Part shown: piece after piece, positions 46,726 to 55,542 of the stretch | Numbering within the stretch: position 1 is the first letter of the stretch | Layout of the letters: every line of letters begins with the position of its first letter | DNA from: Legionellaceae bacterium UBA6148 | GTDB taxonomy: Bacteria; Pseudomonadota; Gammaproteobacteria; Legionellales; Legionellaceae | Direction of reading: 5' to 3' | DNA: 64,000 nt | Assembly (NCBI GenBank): GCA_002423125.1 | Contig: DIUW01000032.1 | Location: forward strand, 29,227-93,226 | The notes under the pieces: generated by a model | Database searches by the model: none | Told to the model about the DNA's origin: nothing | Seen by the model: the letters and a program-made list of their open reading frames with translations, nothing else | Made by a program: the position numbers and the translations under genes

Positions 46726-47805
46726 ATGCAAGATGAGAAAATAATTGCCATGGATTTCAGTGGAATGACCCTACAGGATTTATTTAATATTTGTCTGAAG
46801 CAAAAAAAAATGATTTTTATTATAACATTGATATGCGTTGTTGTGAGTACATTCTACTTGATTATAGTAGAGCCAACTTATGAAGCGAAAGCTTATATTG
46901 TTCCTCCCACTTTAACTGATATTGAAATGTTAAATATTGGCCGTAGCGATGACTCACCTGTTAAAATCGTTAAAGACAAGGGAGTTTATAAAATGAATAT
47001 TGGCCATAGCGATGATTCACCTCTTAAAACCGTTAACGTCGAGAGGGTTTATAAAATTTTCAGCGACACTTTATTGTCTGAATCCTTGCATAAGTATTTT
47101 TTTAAAAATATTTATTTTCCTTCATTAGCAATAAAGAAAAAAAGTAAGCGATGGCAAATTCTTCATAGCAACTATTTGAAAAGCGTAGCTGTCAAATTTA
47201 CACCTGGCATGGTTGATAAAATAACAATAACAACCCAGGCTAATAGTCAAGCTAGGGCAAATTATTTTTTACACCAATATATTGTGATTGCTAAACGAAA
47301 AGCTGAGCTGAAGATAATTGCTATTTTGAGCACAGAAAACAAACTACTTGCGCTATCAATAAAAAATAGAATCGATTTTGCTAAAAGTGAAGCAAAAACA
47401 TCAAGATCTAATCGAGTGGTACAATTAAAAGAAGCTTTAGTTATTGCTGAAAAAGCGGGAATAAAAGATCCAACAGGGAATAACAGTATAGCATCGGATG
47501 CTATACCTATGCTGTTTATGCATGGCAGTAAGGCTCTTTCAGCTGAAATTGATGTATTGCAATCAAGAAAAAGTGATGAGCCTTTTATAGGTAACTTACT
47601 CCAATTAGTGAATGAATATAACTTCTATAATAATATTATTTTTTCTTCCGACACATTTAAAATGTATCGACTAGACGGGCCAATGGATACATCTGAGCAT
47701 CAAATTTCACCTAGAGTAGTTCTAACATTAATTGGAAGTATATTTTTAGGACTCATGCTGGGCGGGGGGATTGCTTTGATACGCAATCGATTCATGAAAA
47801 ATTAA
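46726..47805 (+). CDS. wzz: Wzz-like chain-length determinant
   Basis: Inner-membrane polysaccharide co-polymerase that sets O-antigen chain length. 359 residues, first membrane helix about 29-49 (FIITLICVVVSTFYLIIVE), periplasmic coiled-coil domain, second helix about 330-352. YEAKAYIVPP after TM1 and the VYKIFSDTLLSESLHKYFF segment are Wzz-like. A 21-residue tandem duplication (69-89 and 90-110) is unusual. Starts with ATG 46726, SD weak. The classic proline-rich motif near TM2 is not well kept. Confidence 0.85.
   Translation: MQDEKIIAMDFSGMTLQDLFNICLKQKKMIFIITLICVVVSTFYLIIVEPTYEAKAYIVPPTLTDIEMLNIGRSDDSPVKIVKDKGVYKMNIGHSDDSPLKTVNVERVYKIFSDTLLSESLHKYFFKNIYFPSLAIKKKSKRWQILHSNYLKSVAVKFTPGMVDKITITTQANSQARANYFLHQYIVIAKRKAELKIIAILSTENKLLALSIKNRIDFAKSEAKTSRSNRVVQLKEALVIAEKAGIKDPTGNNSIASDAIPMLFMHGSKALSAEIDVLQSRKSDEPFIGNLLQLVNEYNFYNNIIFSSDTFKMYRLDGPMDTSEHQISPRVVLTLIGSIFLGLMLGGGIALIRNRFMKN
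46930..47055 (+). repeat. In-frame tandem duplication inside wzz (2 x 63 bp)
   Basis: Units 46930-46992 and 46993-47055 are about 80% identical and encode LNIGRSDDSPVK...GVYK and MNIGHSDDSPLK...RVYK. The reading frame is kept. Confidence 0.88.
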
Positions 47806-47887
47806 AAGCGACGTTTAAGTAAGTAATGCTTAATGTACGTATAACTATTGCATTCTTGCGGTAGATCATCTTAAAGGAAAAGCTGAA

Positions 47888-48778
47888 ATGAGTATAGTTC
47901 GAAAAGCAGTATTTCCAATCGCTGGTCTGGGTACTCGCTTTTTGCCTGCCACTAAAGCGTCTCCGAAAGAAATGTTAACAGTTGTCGATAAGCCTCTTAT
48001 TCAATATGCAGTAGAGGACGCTTATGCAGCTGGTATTCGGCAAATGATTTTTGTGACAGGCCGCACTAAAAGAGCAGTTGAAGACCATTTTGACACAGCG
48101 TATGAGTTAGAGTCTGAACTAGAAACCGCGGGGAAAAATGAGCTTTTAACCTTGGTCCGCAGCATTAAGCCGCATGATATGCAATGTATCTATGTGCGCC
48201 AACCTCGAGCCCTGGGCTTAGGTCATGCGGTGCTGTGTGCAAAAGATCTAGTTGGAGAAGAGCCTTTTGCTGTAATGCTGGCAGATGACTTAATGGTAGG
48301 TGAACCACCTATCATGACGCAGATGATTGCGCAGTTTAATGAATGGCGCACTAGTATTTTGGCAATAGAAAATGTGCCTCGTGAGCAAACTAGGCACTAC
48401 GGTATTGTGTCTGGAGTAAAATTAAACGACACCCTGACTATCGTAACTGATATTGTCGAGAAGCCAGCACCTGAAGTTGCACCTTCGACACTTGCAGTAG
48501 CTGGTCGCTATATTTTCACTCCAAGTATATTTGATGAGATTACCAAGCAGGTAAATGCTATGGCAGGTGGTGAAATTCAGTTGACCGACGCCATCGCCTC
48601 TCTCTTGAGTCGTGAGAAGGTAATGGCATATAGATTCCAAGGTAGGCGCTATGATTGCGGTAGCAAGTTTGGTTTTTTGCGTGCTACCGTCGATTTGGCT
48701 GAATGTCACGCAGAACTAAGCGATGAATTTAGCAAGTGGTTAGAGCACCGTGCTCAAGCTGGGGTATTAGAAAAATGA
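47888..48778 (+). CDS. galU: UTP-glucose-1-phosphate uridylyltransferase
   Basis: Makes UDP-glucose. 296 residues with [62 protein letters not shown] and [11 protein letters not shown], all typical of GalU. SD is AAAGGAAA. Its TGA overlaps the ugd ATG by 4 nt, so UDP-glucose synthesis and oxidation are co-translated. Confidence 0.95.
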   Translation: MSIVRKAVFPIAGLGTRFLPATKASPKEMLTVVDKPLIQYAVEDAYAAGIRQMIFVTGRTKRAVEDHFDTAYELESELETAGKNELLTLVRSIKPHDMQCIYVRQPRALGLGHAVLCAKDLVGEEPFAVMLADDLMVGEPPIMTQMIAQFNEWRTSILAIENVPREQTRHYGIVSGVKLNDTLTIVTDIVEKPAPEVAPSTLAVAGRYIFTPSIFDEITKQVNAMAGGEIQLTDAIASLLSREKVMAYRFQGRRYDCGSKFGFLRATVDLAECHAELSDEFSKWLEHRAQAGVLEK

Positions 48779-49941
48779 AAATAGCTATCGTAGGAGCAGG
48801 CTATGTTGGCCTATCAAATGCAATTTTGCTTGCACAACATAATGAAGTTGTTGTACTTGATGTAATTGTGGAAAAAGTGAAAATGTTAAACCTCGGGCAA
48901 TCGCCTATCGTTGATGCTGAGATTCAAGACTACCTCCTTCACAAGTCACTTAATTTTAGAGCCACGCTATGCCGGCAGGAAGCTTATCTTGATGCTAAAT
49001 ATATAATCATTGCTATACCTACTGATTATGATCCTGATACTGGACATTTCAATACTGATTTGATTGAAACTATTATCGAGGAAATTATAGCAATTAATCT
49101 ACAAGCTGTGGTGATTATAAAATCCACCGTACCTGTTGGATATACCGCAAAAATACGTGAAAAATATAATTGCATGCATCTTATTTTTTCGCCCGAATTT
49201 CTTCGGGAAGGTCGAGCACTTTATGATAATCTTTATCCATCACGCATTATTATTGGAGAACAGTCTGAATGTGCTGAGGACTTTGTACAATTACTGAAAC
49301 AGGGCGCTCTTAAGTTGGATATCCCTGTACTTTTTACCGATTCAACAGAGGCCGAGGCAATTAAGCTTTTTTCGAATACATATCTTGCTATGCGAGTCGC
49401 TTTTTTTAATGAGTTGGACACTTACGCGGCTACTTATCGCCTTAATACAAAACAGATTATTCAGGGGGTTTGCTTGGATACGCGTATAGGAGATTTGTAT
49501 AATAATCCCTCCTTTGGCTATGGGGGTTACTGTTTACCTAAAGATACTAAGCAGCTATTGGCAAACTACCAGGATATACCACAGAATCTAATCCAAGCTA
49601 TCGTTGAAGCCAACTCTACACGAAAGAATTTTATTGTTGAAGATATCATGCGGCATAAGCCTGAGACCGTGGGTATTTATCGATTAATTATGAAGGCTGG
49701 TTCCGATAATTTTCGCGAATCCTCTATTCAGGGAATTATGAAACGTATTCAGGCAAAAGGAGTAGAAGTTATTGTTTATGAACCAACTTTGAATGACTCT
49801 CAATTTTTTGATTCACATCTAGTAAATGACATAGAAATATTTAAAGAGCGTGCCGATGTTATTGTTGCCAATCGTATTACAAGTGAGATAAATAATGTGA
49901 TTAGCAAAGTTTATAGTCGAGATATATTTGGTAATGATTAG
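48775..49941 (+). CDS. ugd: UDP-glucose 6-dehydrogenase
   Basis: NAD-dependent two-fold oxidation of UDP-glucose to UDP-glucuronate. From ATG 48775 it has 388 residues, the same as the short E. coli Ugd type. Rossmann motif [19 protein letters not shown]; catalytic lysine region [20 protein letters not shown]; catalytic C253 in [15 protein letters not shown]. The residues and size fit UDP-glucose rather than the longer WbpA-type UDP-GlcNAc enzymes. It overlaps galU. Confidence 0.93.
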   Translation: MKIAIVGAGYVGLSNAILLAQHNEVVVLDVIVEKVKMLNLGQSPIVDAEIQDYLLHKSLNFRATLCRQEAYLDAKYIIIAIPTDYDPDTGHFNTDLIETIIEEIIAINLQAVVIIKSTVPVGYTAKIREKYNCMHLIFSPEFLREGRALYDNLYPSRIIIGEQSECAEDFVQLLKQGALKLDIPVLFTDSTEAEAIKLFSNTYLAMRVAFFNELDTYAATYRLNTKQIIQGVCLDTRIGDLYNNPSFGYGGYCLPKDTKQLLANYQDIPQNLIQAIVEANSTRKNFIVEDIMRHKPETVGIYRLIMKAGSDNFRESSIQGIMKRIQAKGVEVIVYEPTLNDSQFFDSHLVNDIEIFKERADVIVANRITSEINNVISKVYSRDIFGND

Positions 49942-49984
49942 TTGCTAGAAAATTTGTACGACATAATTATGTAAGGAAAAATTA

Positions 49985-51061
49985 ATGTTGAATTTTGTTT
50001 TAGTTGGATGCGGTAGAATAGCAAAACGACATTCTGAATTACTGGGATTGGGTCAGATTAAAGGGGCTCAACTTGTCGGCGTATGTGATTTTGTATATGA
50101 GAAAGCTAAGAAAATAGGGGAGCAATTTTCGATTCCTTACTTTACAAGCATGCATGAGATGATGAGTTCGGTAAAAGCTGATGTGGTTGTTGTTCTTACT
50201 GAAAGTGGATACCATGCCAAAAATGTTATTGAGCTTGCTCAATATGGTAAACACATTGTTGTTGAAAAACCAATGGCTCTTACTCTTAACGACGCTGATG
50301 CAATGATTCTGGCATGCGATAAAGCGGGGATAAAGCTTTTTGTAATCAAACAAAATCGATTCAATGTTCCCGTAGTAAAATTGCGCTCCGCGTTGGATGA
50401 AGGGCGCTTTGGAAAACTGGTGCTTGGAACTGTGCGAGTTCGCTGGTGCCGTACTCAATTGTATTATGATCAAGATTCTTGGCGAGGAACTTGGGCGCTT
50501 GATGGGGGTGTTTTAACAAATCAAGCAAGTCATCATATCGATTTGCTTGAATGGATGCTAGGTGAGGTTGACAGTGTTTTTGCAAAAAGCACAACCGCAC
50601 TGACTAACATTGAGGCTGAAGATACCGCTGTGGTTACTCTTAAGTTTAAGAATGGAGCCTTGGGGATCATTGAGGCAACAACCGCCGTGCGACCGAAAGA
50701 TCTTGAGGGTTCTATATCCGTATTAGGAGAGGGCGGAGTGGTTGTGATTGGCGGATTTGCCGTCAATAAAATGGAGACATGGAATTTTGTTGAACCAAGA
50801 CCCGATGACGATCAAGTGATTAACGAGTACTCTGTTAATCCTCCTAACGTTTATGGTTTCGGTCATCAAGCTTACTATGATCATGTTGTTGAGTGTGTGG
50901 AGAATAAAAAACAACATCTTGTCGATGGGCTTGAAGGACGAAAAAGCTTGGAGTTAATCAATGCTATTTATGAATCGATTGAAACTGAAAAAGAAGTACA
51001 CTTGCATTTTCGATCGAAATATTCTCGTCTTGGAGTAAATAATGGCGGAGCCAAAAACTAA
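49985..51061 (+). CDS. wbpB: Gfo/Idh/MocA oxidoreductase, WbpB/WlbA-like
   Basis: Probably oxidises the 3-position of UDP-GlcNAc-uronic acid to the 3-keto sugar used by WbpE. 358 residues. Nucleotide motif VLVGCGRIAKRHSELL, the family EKPMALT motif (VVEKPMALTLNDA) and GGVLTNQASHHIDLLEWMLGEV with the catalytic His pair. The C-terminus overlaps wbpD by 20 nt. Order B-D-E matches uronic-acid diacetamido-sugar clusters of Pseudomonas and Bordetella. Substrate is inferred from the order. Confidence 0.86.
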   Translation: MLNFVLVGCGRIAKRHSELLGLGQIKGAQLVGVCDFVYEKAKKIGEQFSIPYFTSMHEMMSSVKADVVVVLTESGYHAKNVIELAQYGKHIVVEKPMALTLNDADAMILACDKAGIKLFVIKQNRFNVPVVKLRSALDEGRFGKLVLGTVRVRWCRTQLYYDQDSWRGTWALDGGVLTNQASHHIDLLEWMLGEVDSVFAKSTTALTNIEAEDTAVVTLKFKNGALGIIEATTAVRPKDLEGSISVLGEGGVVVIGGFAVNKMETWNFVEPRPDDDQVINEYSVNPPNVYGFGHQAYYDHVVECVENKKQHLVDGLEGRKSLELINAIYESIETEKEVHLHFRSKYSRLGVNNGGAKN

Positions 51062-51509
51062 AGAAATTAGTATTATAAACGTTGATTTTGGTGAAAATGT
51101 CACGATAGTAAAGCCGGTAAATTTATATGGTTGCAAAATCTGTGATGATGTTTTTATTGGTCCTTTTGTTGAAATACAAAAAGGCGTTGTCATTGGAAAA
51201 GGAACCCATATACAGTCTCATTCCTTTATTTGTGAACTAGTTACTCTTGGTGAATCATGTGTTGTTGCTCATGGTGTTATGTTTATTAACGATCTTTTTA
51301 GCATTGGTGGGCCAGCACGGGGCGATAAAAATTTATGGAAAGAAACTGTAATTGGTAATCGAGTTTCTATAGGTAGCAATGCGACTATTCTTCCGGTGAA
51401 CATTTGCGATGATGTTGTAATTGGAGCGGGTGCGGTGGTTACACGAGACATCACTGAAGCTGGTATATATGCAGGGAACCCGGCAAAGAAAATAAGAGGT
51501 TTTAAATGA
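51042..51509 (+). CDS. wbpD: Left-handed beta-helix acetyltransferase, WbpD/WlbB-like
   Basis: N-acetylates the 3-amino group made by WbpE, from acetyl-CoA. 155 residues, with hexapeptide repeats through most of its length (GENVTIVKPVNLYG, IGPFVEIQKGVVIG, IGNRVSIGSNATILP, VVIGAGAVVTRDI) and the C-terminal GIYAGNPAKKIRG. The start ATG 51042 has GGAG at good spacing. It overlaps wbpB upstream and wbpE downstream (ATGA). Confidence 0.88.
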   Translation: MAEPKTKEISIINVDFGENVTIVKPVNLYGCKICDDVFIGPFVEIQKGVVIGKGTHIQSHSFICELVTLGESCVVAHGVMFINDLFSIGGPARGDKNLWKETVIGNRVSIGSNATILPVNICDDVVIGAGAVVTRDITEAGIYAGNPAKKIRGFK

Positions 51510-52621
51510 AACAAGTATCCGTACCATTTGCAGATCTGTATGCACAGTATTTAACAATTAAACCTGAAATTGATGCTGCCATTGAAGAGGTCATCAAAAA
51601 TTCAGCGTTTATTCGTGGTTCATATGTGCAAAATTTTGAGGAGTCATTTGCATCTGTTATTGGTACTCGACATTGTGTTTCTTGTGCGAATGGTACAGAT
51701 GCGCTATATATTGCAATGAATGCACTGGGCGTGAAACCAGGAGATGAGGTTATTGCTCCAGCTCATTCCTGGATTTCGACTACCGAGACAATTACTCAAG
51801 CTGGAGGTACAGTAATATTTTGTGATACCGATCCGGTTACGTTTACCATTGATCCCGCGCAGATCGAGGCAAAAATAACATCAAGAACCGTTGGCATTAT
51901 TCCCGTTCACTTGTATGGTCAGCCTGCTGATATGGATCCCATAATGGAAATTGCTGCTCGACGTAAACTATGGGTACTTGAAGATTGCGCCCAAGCACAT
52001 TTGGCACGTTATAAAGAGAAAATGGTCGGTACGTTTGGTGCCGCGGCATCTTTCTCGTTTTATCCTGGAAAAAATTTAGGTGCCATGGGAGACGCGGGGG
52101 CTGTTGTAACTAATGATGACGATCTGGCCCGGCGGATGACTATGTTCTCTCGTCATGGTGGCTTGACTAAAGGTGATCATCAGATTGAAGGTATAAATAG
52201 TAGGCTTGATGGTCTTCAGGCTGCAGTGTTATCTGTAAAGCTGCCTCATTTACGTAAGTGGACCGAGCGTCGGCAAGAAATAGCTACAGAATATAATCGA
52301 CTGTTATCCGGAATCGATGGCCTAGTGTTACCTGAAGTCGCTGAAGGTCGTGAGCACGTCTGGCACTTATATGTTGTTCGTCACCCCGATCGAGATGCAC
52401 TTGCCAAATATTTAACTGAGCATGGTATTCAAACATCAATTAACTATCCAATAGCATTACCCTTCTTGCCAGCTTATCAACGATTTGGGTACGGTTCGGA
52501 AAATTTTCCAGTCGCGTTTGAGCATCAATCGAGCATTCTTTCTTTGCCAATGTTTCCTGAAATTACGATAGAACAGATGGCGTATGTTGCCAATGTAATA
52601 CACAAGTTCAATGCGTTATGA
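51506..52621 (+). CDS. wbpE: UDP-3-keto-uronic acid aminotransferase, WbpE/WlbC-like
   Basis: PLP enzyme that adds the 3-amino group to the keto sugar made by WbpB. 371 residues: VPFADLYAQYLTIKPEID, SCANGTDALYIAMNALG, PAHSWISTTETI, LEDCAQAHLARYK and the PLP lysine in FSFYPGKNLGAMGDAGAVVT. SD AAGAGG sits in the end of wbpD. With WbpB and WbpD it forms a compact overlapping unit. Confidence 0.9.
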   Translation: MKQVSVPFADLYAQYLTIKPEIDAAIEEVIKNSAFIRGSYVQNFEESFASVIGTRHCVSCANGTDALYIAMNALGVKPGDEVIAPAHSWISTTETITQAGGTVIFCDTDPVTFTIDPAQIEAKITSRTVGIIPVHLYGQPADMDPIMEIAARRKLWVLEDCAQAHLARYKEKMVGTFGAAASFSFYPGKNLGAMGDAGAVVTNDDDLARRMTMFSRHGGLTKGDHQIEGINSRLDGLQAAVLSVKLPHLRKWTERRQEIATEYNRLLSGIDGLVLPEVAEGREHVWHLYVVRHPDRDALAKYLTEHGIQTSINYPIALPFLPAYQRFGYGSENFPVAFEHQSSILSLPMFPEITIEQMAYVANVIHKFNAL

Positions 52622-52658
52622 TTAAATATAAAAAATCTTATTTGCATAGTGGTGGTAG

Positions 52659-54158
52659 ATGGAGATTTTAAAAAACTCACTTTGGAATATTACCGCTCTT
52701 AGTTTTACGTTAATAGTAAATTTTATTACTATTCCGTTTGTAATAAAAAGTATAGGCCTCAGTGAATTTGGAAATGCAGGATTGTTTATCGCTTTAGGTT
52801 CTCCTTTACTTATAATTGGCACTGTTATTGGACAGTCAGCAATACGAATAATGTCTTCGAAACTGGCGTTAGGGGATAAGTTAGGTGCAAAATCTGCTAG
52901 TGTAGCTGCGTTTTACTTATGTATTTTATTAAGCTTGATTGGAGCAGTAGTATTTGTGACTTTTTTCCCTGTCATTTTTCATTCTATCTCGAGCAGCTCC
53001 TTCGATAGTCAGGAATTTTATATAATAGCAATTGCTATTTATGCACAACAATTAGTAATTGTATTTCAGTCAATTTCAATTGCTCATCAGAATTTTAAAA
53101 TGATTGCAGCATTTACAGCAGGATCTGCAGTAATCACTGTTGTTGCTATTTTTAGCATGGTATTTTGGTATCCAACGGCAGTAGGGTATTTGTACGGAGT
53201 TGCATTAGGCTTTATTGGCACAATGTTTTTGTGGTGGTATGGAGTTATAAAACTGTATGGGAGTTTGCGCTACCATTGCAAAACGGAAGCGCACGGTGAG
53301 TTATTGAGATTTGGTTATTGGCAATTTATATCGCAGTTTGCAGGTTCAGTGGCTAATCAAATAGATCGCTATGTTCTTGCTTCACATTCTAGTATTGCAA
53401 TCCTTGGGCAATTTAATGTTGCGAATAGACTACAGGAGGCTGTGTTCATTTGCGCTATTAAAGCAACAGAAGTTCTTTTTCCCTATTTTGGATCGATATC
53501 TCAGAGCGATATACGGCAGCAGGCAAATTTTTATTTGTCGATATCATGGGTTGCTATGACTTTTTATGCGACTGTAATGGTACCGCTCATAGCGCTGTCT
53601 GAACCAATTTTATACTTTTGGGTGGGTGAGGAGGTCGCCAATGGTTGCTCTGTATTGCTTTGTACTTTGGTCATTGGCGGTTTGATAGGAGCTGGGACGA
53701 ATGTATATGCTAATTTTGCTATGGGAACAGGCCGTAATAGATCACTAACATGGTTAACTTTAATGTACTCTCTGCTCGTTATTATTATTACAGTAACCGC
53801 GATTTCTTATTTTGGGCCCTATGCTGCTGGTGTCGGAATAGTAATTGCTAGTATAGTTAGAATAGGATTAACTTTTTTTATATTATGCAAAGACTCATTT
53901 AAATTCGTGACAGCCTCTCAACTAATTTCAAGTAATCTTATGCCTTTACTAGTTGGCTTGCTTGTTGCTGGTACGTGGTGGTCGTTTAGCGATATACAGA
54001 TAACAAACTGGTTTTTCTTAATTTTAACTTATATACTGATTTCTTTTCTGACGTGTACTTCGATCGTATTAACTTCATTACTGACTAGATTTGGTAGAGA
54101 TCTTTTCCAGCAAGTAATTAATCAGAGGCAAAATATAATGGGTTTAAAACAATTGTGA
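52659..54158 (+). CDS. wzx: Wzx-like O-unit flippase
   Basis: Polysaccharide flippase of the MOP superfamily that moves undecaprenyl-linked repeat units across the inner membrane. 499 residues with about 12-14 hydrophobic segments; SLWNITALSFTLIVNFITIP as the first, and soluble short loops with FGYWQFISQFAGSVANQIDR. It lies between wbpE and hisH, the position of wzx in the P. aeruginosa O5-type order. Ends overlapping hisH by 4 nt (GTGA). Confidence 0.85.
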   Translation: MEILKNSLWNITALSFTLIVNFITIPFVIKSIGLSEFGNAGLFIALGSPLLIIGTVIGQSAIRIMSSKLALGDKLGAKSASVAAFYLCILLSLIGAVVFVTFFPVIFHSISSSSFDSQEFYIIAIAIYAQQLVIVFQSISIAHQNFKMIAAFTAGSAVITVVAIFSMVFWYPTAVGYLYGVALGFIGTMFLWWYGVIKLYGSLRYHCKTEAHGELLRFGYWQFISQFAGSVANQIDRYVLASHSSIAILGQFNVANRLQEAVFICAIKATEVLFPYFGSISQSDIRQQANFYLSISWVAMTFYATVMVPLIALSEPILYFWVGEEVANGCSVLLCTLVIGGLIGAGTNVYANFAMGTGRNRSLTWLTLMYSLLVIIITVTAISYFGPYAAGVGIVIASIVRIGLTFFILCKDSFKFVTASQLISSNLMPLLVGLLVAGTWWSFSDIQITNWFFLILTYILISFLTCTSIVLTSLLTRFGRDLFQQVINQRQNIMGLKQL

Positions 54159-54781
54159 TTACTATTGTCGATTATGGAGTTGGTAATATAGGTGCTTTGC
54201 TAAATATGTTTGACTATTTGGGTTTGGAAGCCCAAGTTTGTGCTGATGCAGCAAAAATTGTTACCGCGCAGAGCTTGGTGCTTCCAGGAGTTGGCTCATT
54301 TGATAAGGCGATGACAACGCTTCGAGAGCGACAATTGATATTAGCATTAAATGAAGCCGTGCTGCATCGGAATATTCCAGTTTTGGGAGTGTGTTTAGGT
54401 ATGCAGTTATTTGCACGAAGCAGTGAGGAAGGGGAACAGGAAGGATTGGGTTGGATCGATGCAGATGTTAAACGCATTTCCATACCGCAGGGCTCATGTC
54501 TCAAAGTTCCTCATATTGGATGGTCTGAAGTATCTGTGATTCAAGAAAACCAGCTGTTTAGGTCAATGGAAGGTGTTGTAAGGTACTACTTTAATCATAG
54601 TTATCACATGGTATGCAACAATAGTAATGATGTTGCGGCTGTTTTCAATTATGAGCAACCCTTAGTTTGTTCGATTAAACACAATAATATATATGGAGTA
54701 CAATTTCATCCAGAAAAAAGTCATCGTTTTGGTATGCATTTACTTAAAGAATTTGGTCGCTTTACTATGGAGCAAGCTTGA
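54155..54781 (+). CDS. hisH: HisH-like glutamine amidotransferase for sugar amidination
   Basis: Class I glutaminase that releases ammonia for its HisF-like partner. 208 residues from GTG 54155. Triad C80 (GVCLGMQLF), H185 and E187 (QFHPEKSH); oxyanion PGVGSF near residue 44. The gene is inside a polysaccharide locus with wbpG two genes on, which indicates the LPS-type paralogue, not histidine synthesis. It overlaps both neighbours. Confidence 0.92.
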   Translation: MITIVDYGVGNIGALLNMFDYLGLEAQVCADAAKIVTAQSLVLPGVGSFDKAMTTLRERQLILALNEAVLHRNIPVLGVCLGMQLFARSSEEGEQEGLGWIDADVKRISIPQGSCLKVPHIGWSEVSVIQENQLFRSMEGVVRYYFNHSYHMVCNNSNDVAAVFNYEQPLVCSIKHNNIYGVQFHPEKSHRFGMHLLKEFGRFTMEQA

Positions 54782-55542
54782 TGACTAAACGATTAATACC
54801 CGTACTTTTGCTTGATCGAAATCGTAGACTAGTGAAAACAGAGGCTTTTAATAAACGAACTTACATCGGCGACCCTTTTAACGTAGTTCGTTTGTTTAAT
54901 GAAAAGGAAGTTGATGAAATATGTATATTAGACATTGATGCAACGACAGATGGACGAGAACCTGATTTTGGTTTTCTTAGTGAGCTTGCTACAGAATGTT
55001 TTATGCCGCTTGTTTATGGAGGTGGCTTACGTCGAATAGAGCAATGTGAGCAGCTGAGTCGAAATGGTGTTGAAAAATTCATTCTTAGTTCCTCACCAGT
55101 TAAGTCAAATTTTGCTCATTTATTGAGTCGGCATATAGGATCACAAGCTGTGGTTGTTTGTGTCGATGTGCGCGGACGAGGGGCCAAAGCGCAATGTTTC
55201 ACTCATTCAGGAAAACTTGACATAGGTGCAACACCTTTAGAATATTGTCAAAAACTGCAAGATCTGGGAGTAGGTGAAATTATTTTACAATCAATTGATC
55301 TTGATGGATCTAGAACTGGATACGATTTGGAATTGATTCATACTATTTCATCTAAACTTACTATACCCCTAGTTGCACTTGGAGGGGCCGGTGAGTATCA
55401 ACATTTGGGTGCTGGGCTGCGTGCAGGAGCATCAGCGGCGGCTTCTGGAAGCGCTTTTACTTTTATTGGACATTTACGAGCTGTATTGATTCATTACCCA
55501 ACTTCAGAACAAATAGATTGTCTTTCGAAGGGGGATCTATGA
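54781..55542 (+). CDS. hisF: HisF-like ammonia-channel partner for sugar amidination
   Basis: TIM-barrel partner of HisH. 253 residues from ATG 54781. In histidine-pathway HisF the N-terminus reads IPCLDVD with a catalytic aspartate (D11). Here it is IPVLLLDRNRRLVKT, so that aspartate is leucine, as in LPS-cluster HisF paralogues. The second catalytic-region aspartate is retained in VVVCVDVRGRG. It should serve ammonia delivery to WbpG rather than cyclisation. One-base overlap with hisH, four with wbpG. Confidence 0.9.
   Translation: MTKRLIPVLLLDRNRRLVKTEAFNKRTYIGDPFNVVRLFNEKEVDEICILDIDATTDGREPDFGFLSELATECFMPLVYGGGLRRIEQCEQLSRNGVEKFILSSSPVKSNFAHLLSRHIGSQAVVVCVDVRGRGAKAQCFTHSGKLDIGATPLEYCQKLQDLGVGEIILQSIDLDGSRTGYDLELIHTISSKLTIPLVALGGAGEYQHLGAGLRAGASAAASGSAFTFIGHLRAVLIHYPTSEQIDCLSKGDL

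Noticed and set aside
46488..46751. Minus-strand reading frame at the manC-wzz junction
   Set aside because: It is antisense to the conserved manC C-terminus and wzz start, with no SD or family.
48775..49941. WbpA-type UDP-GlcNAc dehydrogenase
   Set aside because: The 388-residue length, the catalytic [12 protein letters not shown] segment and the overlap with galU fit UDP-glucose dehydrogenase.
54155..55542. hisH and hisF as histidine biosynthesis genes
   Set aside because: They overlap wzx and wbpG in a polysaccharide locus, no other his gene is present, and HisF lacks the cyclase aspartate.
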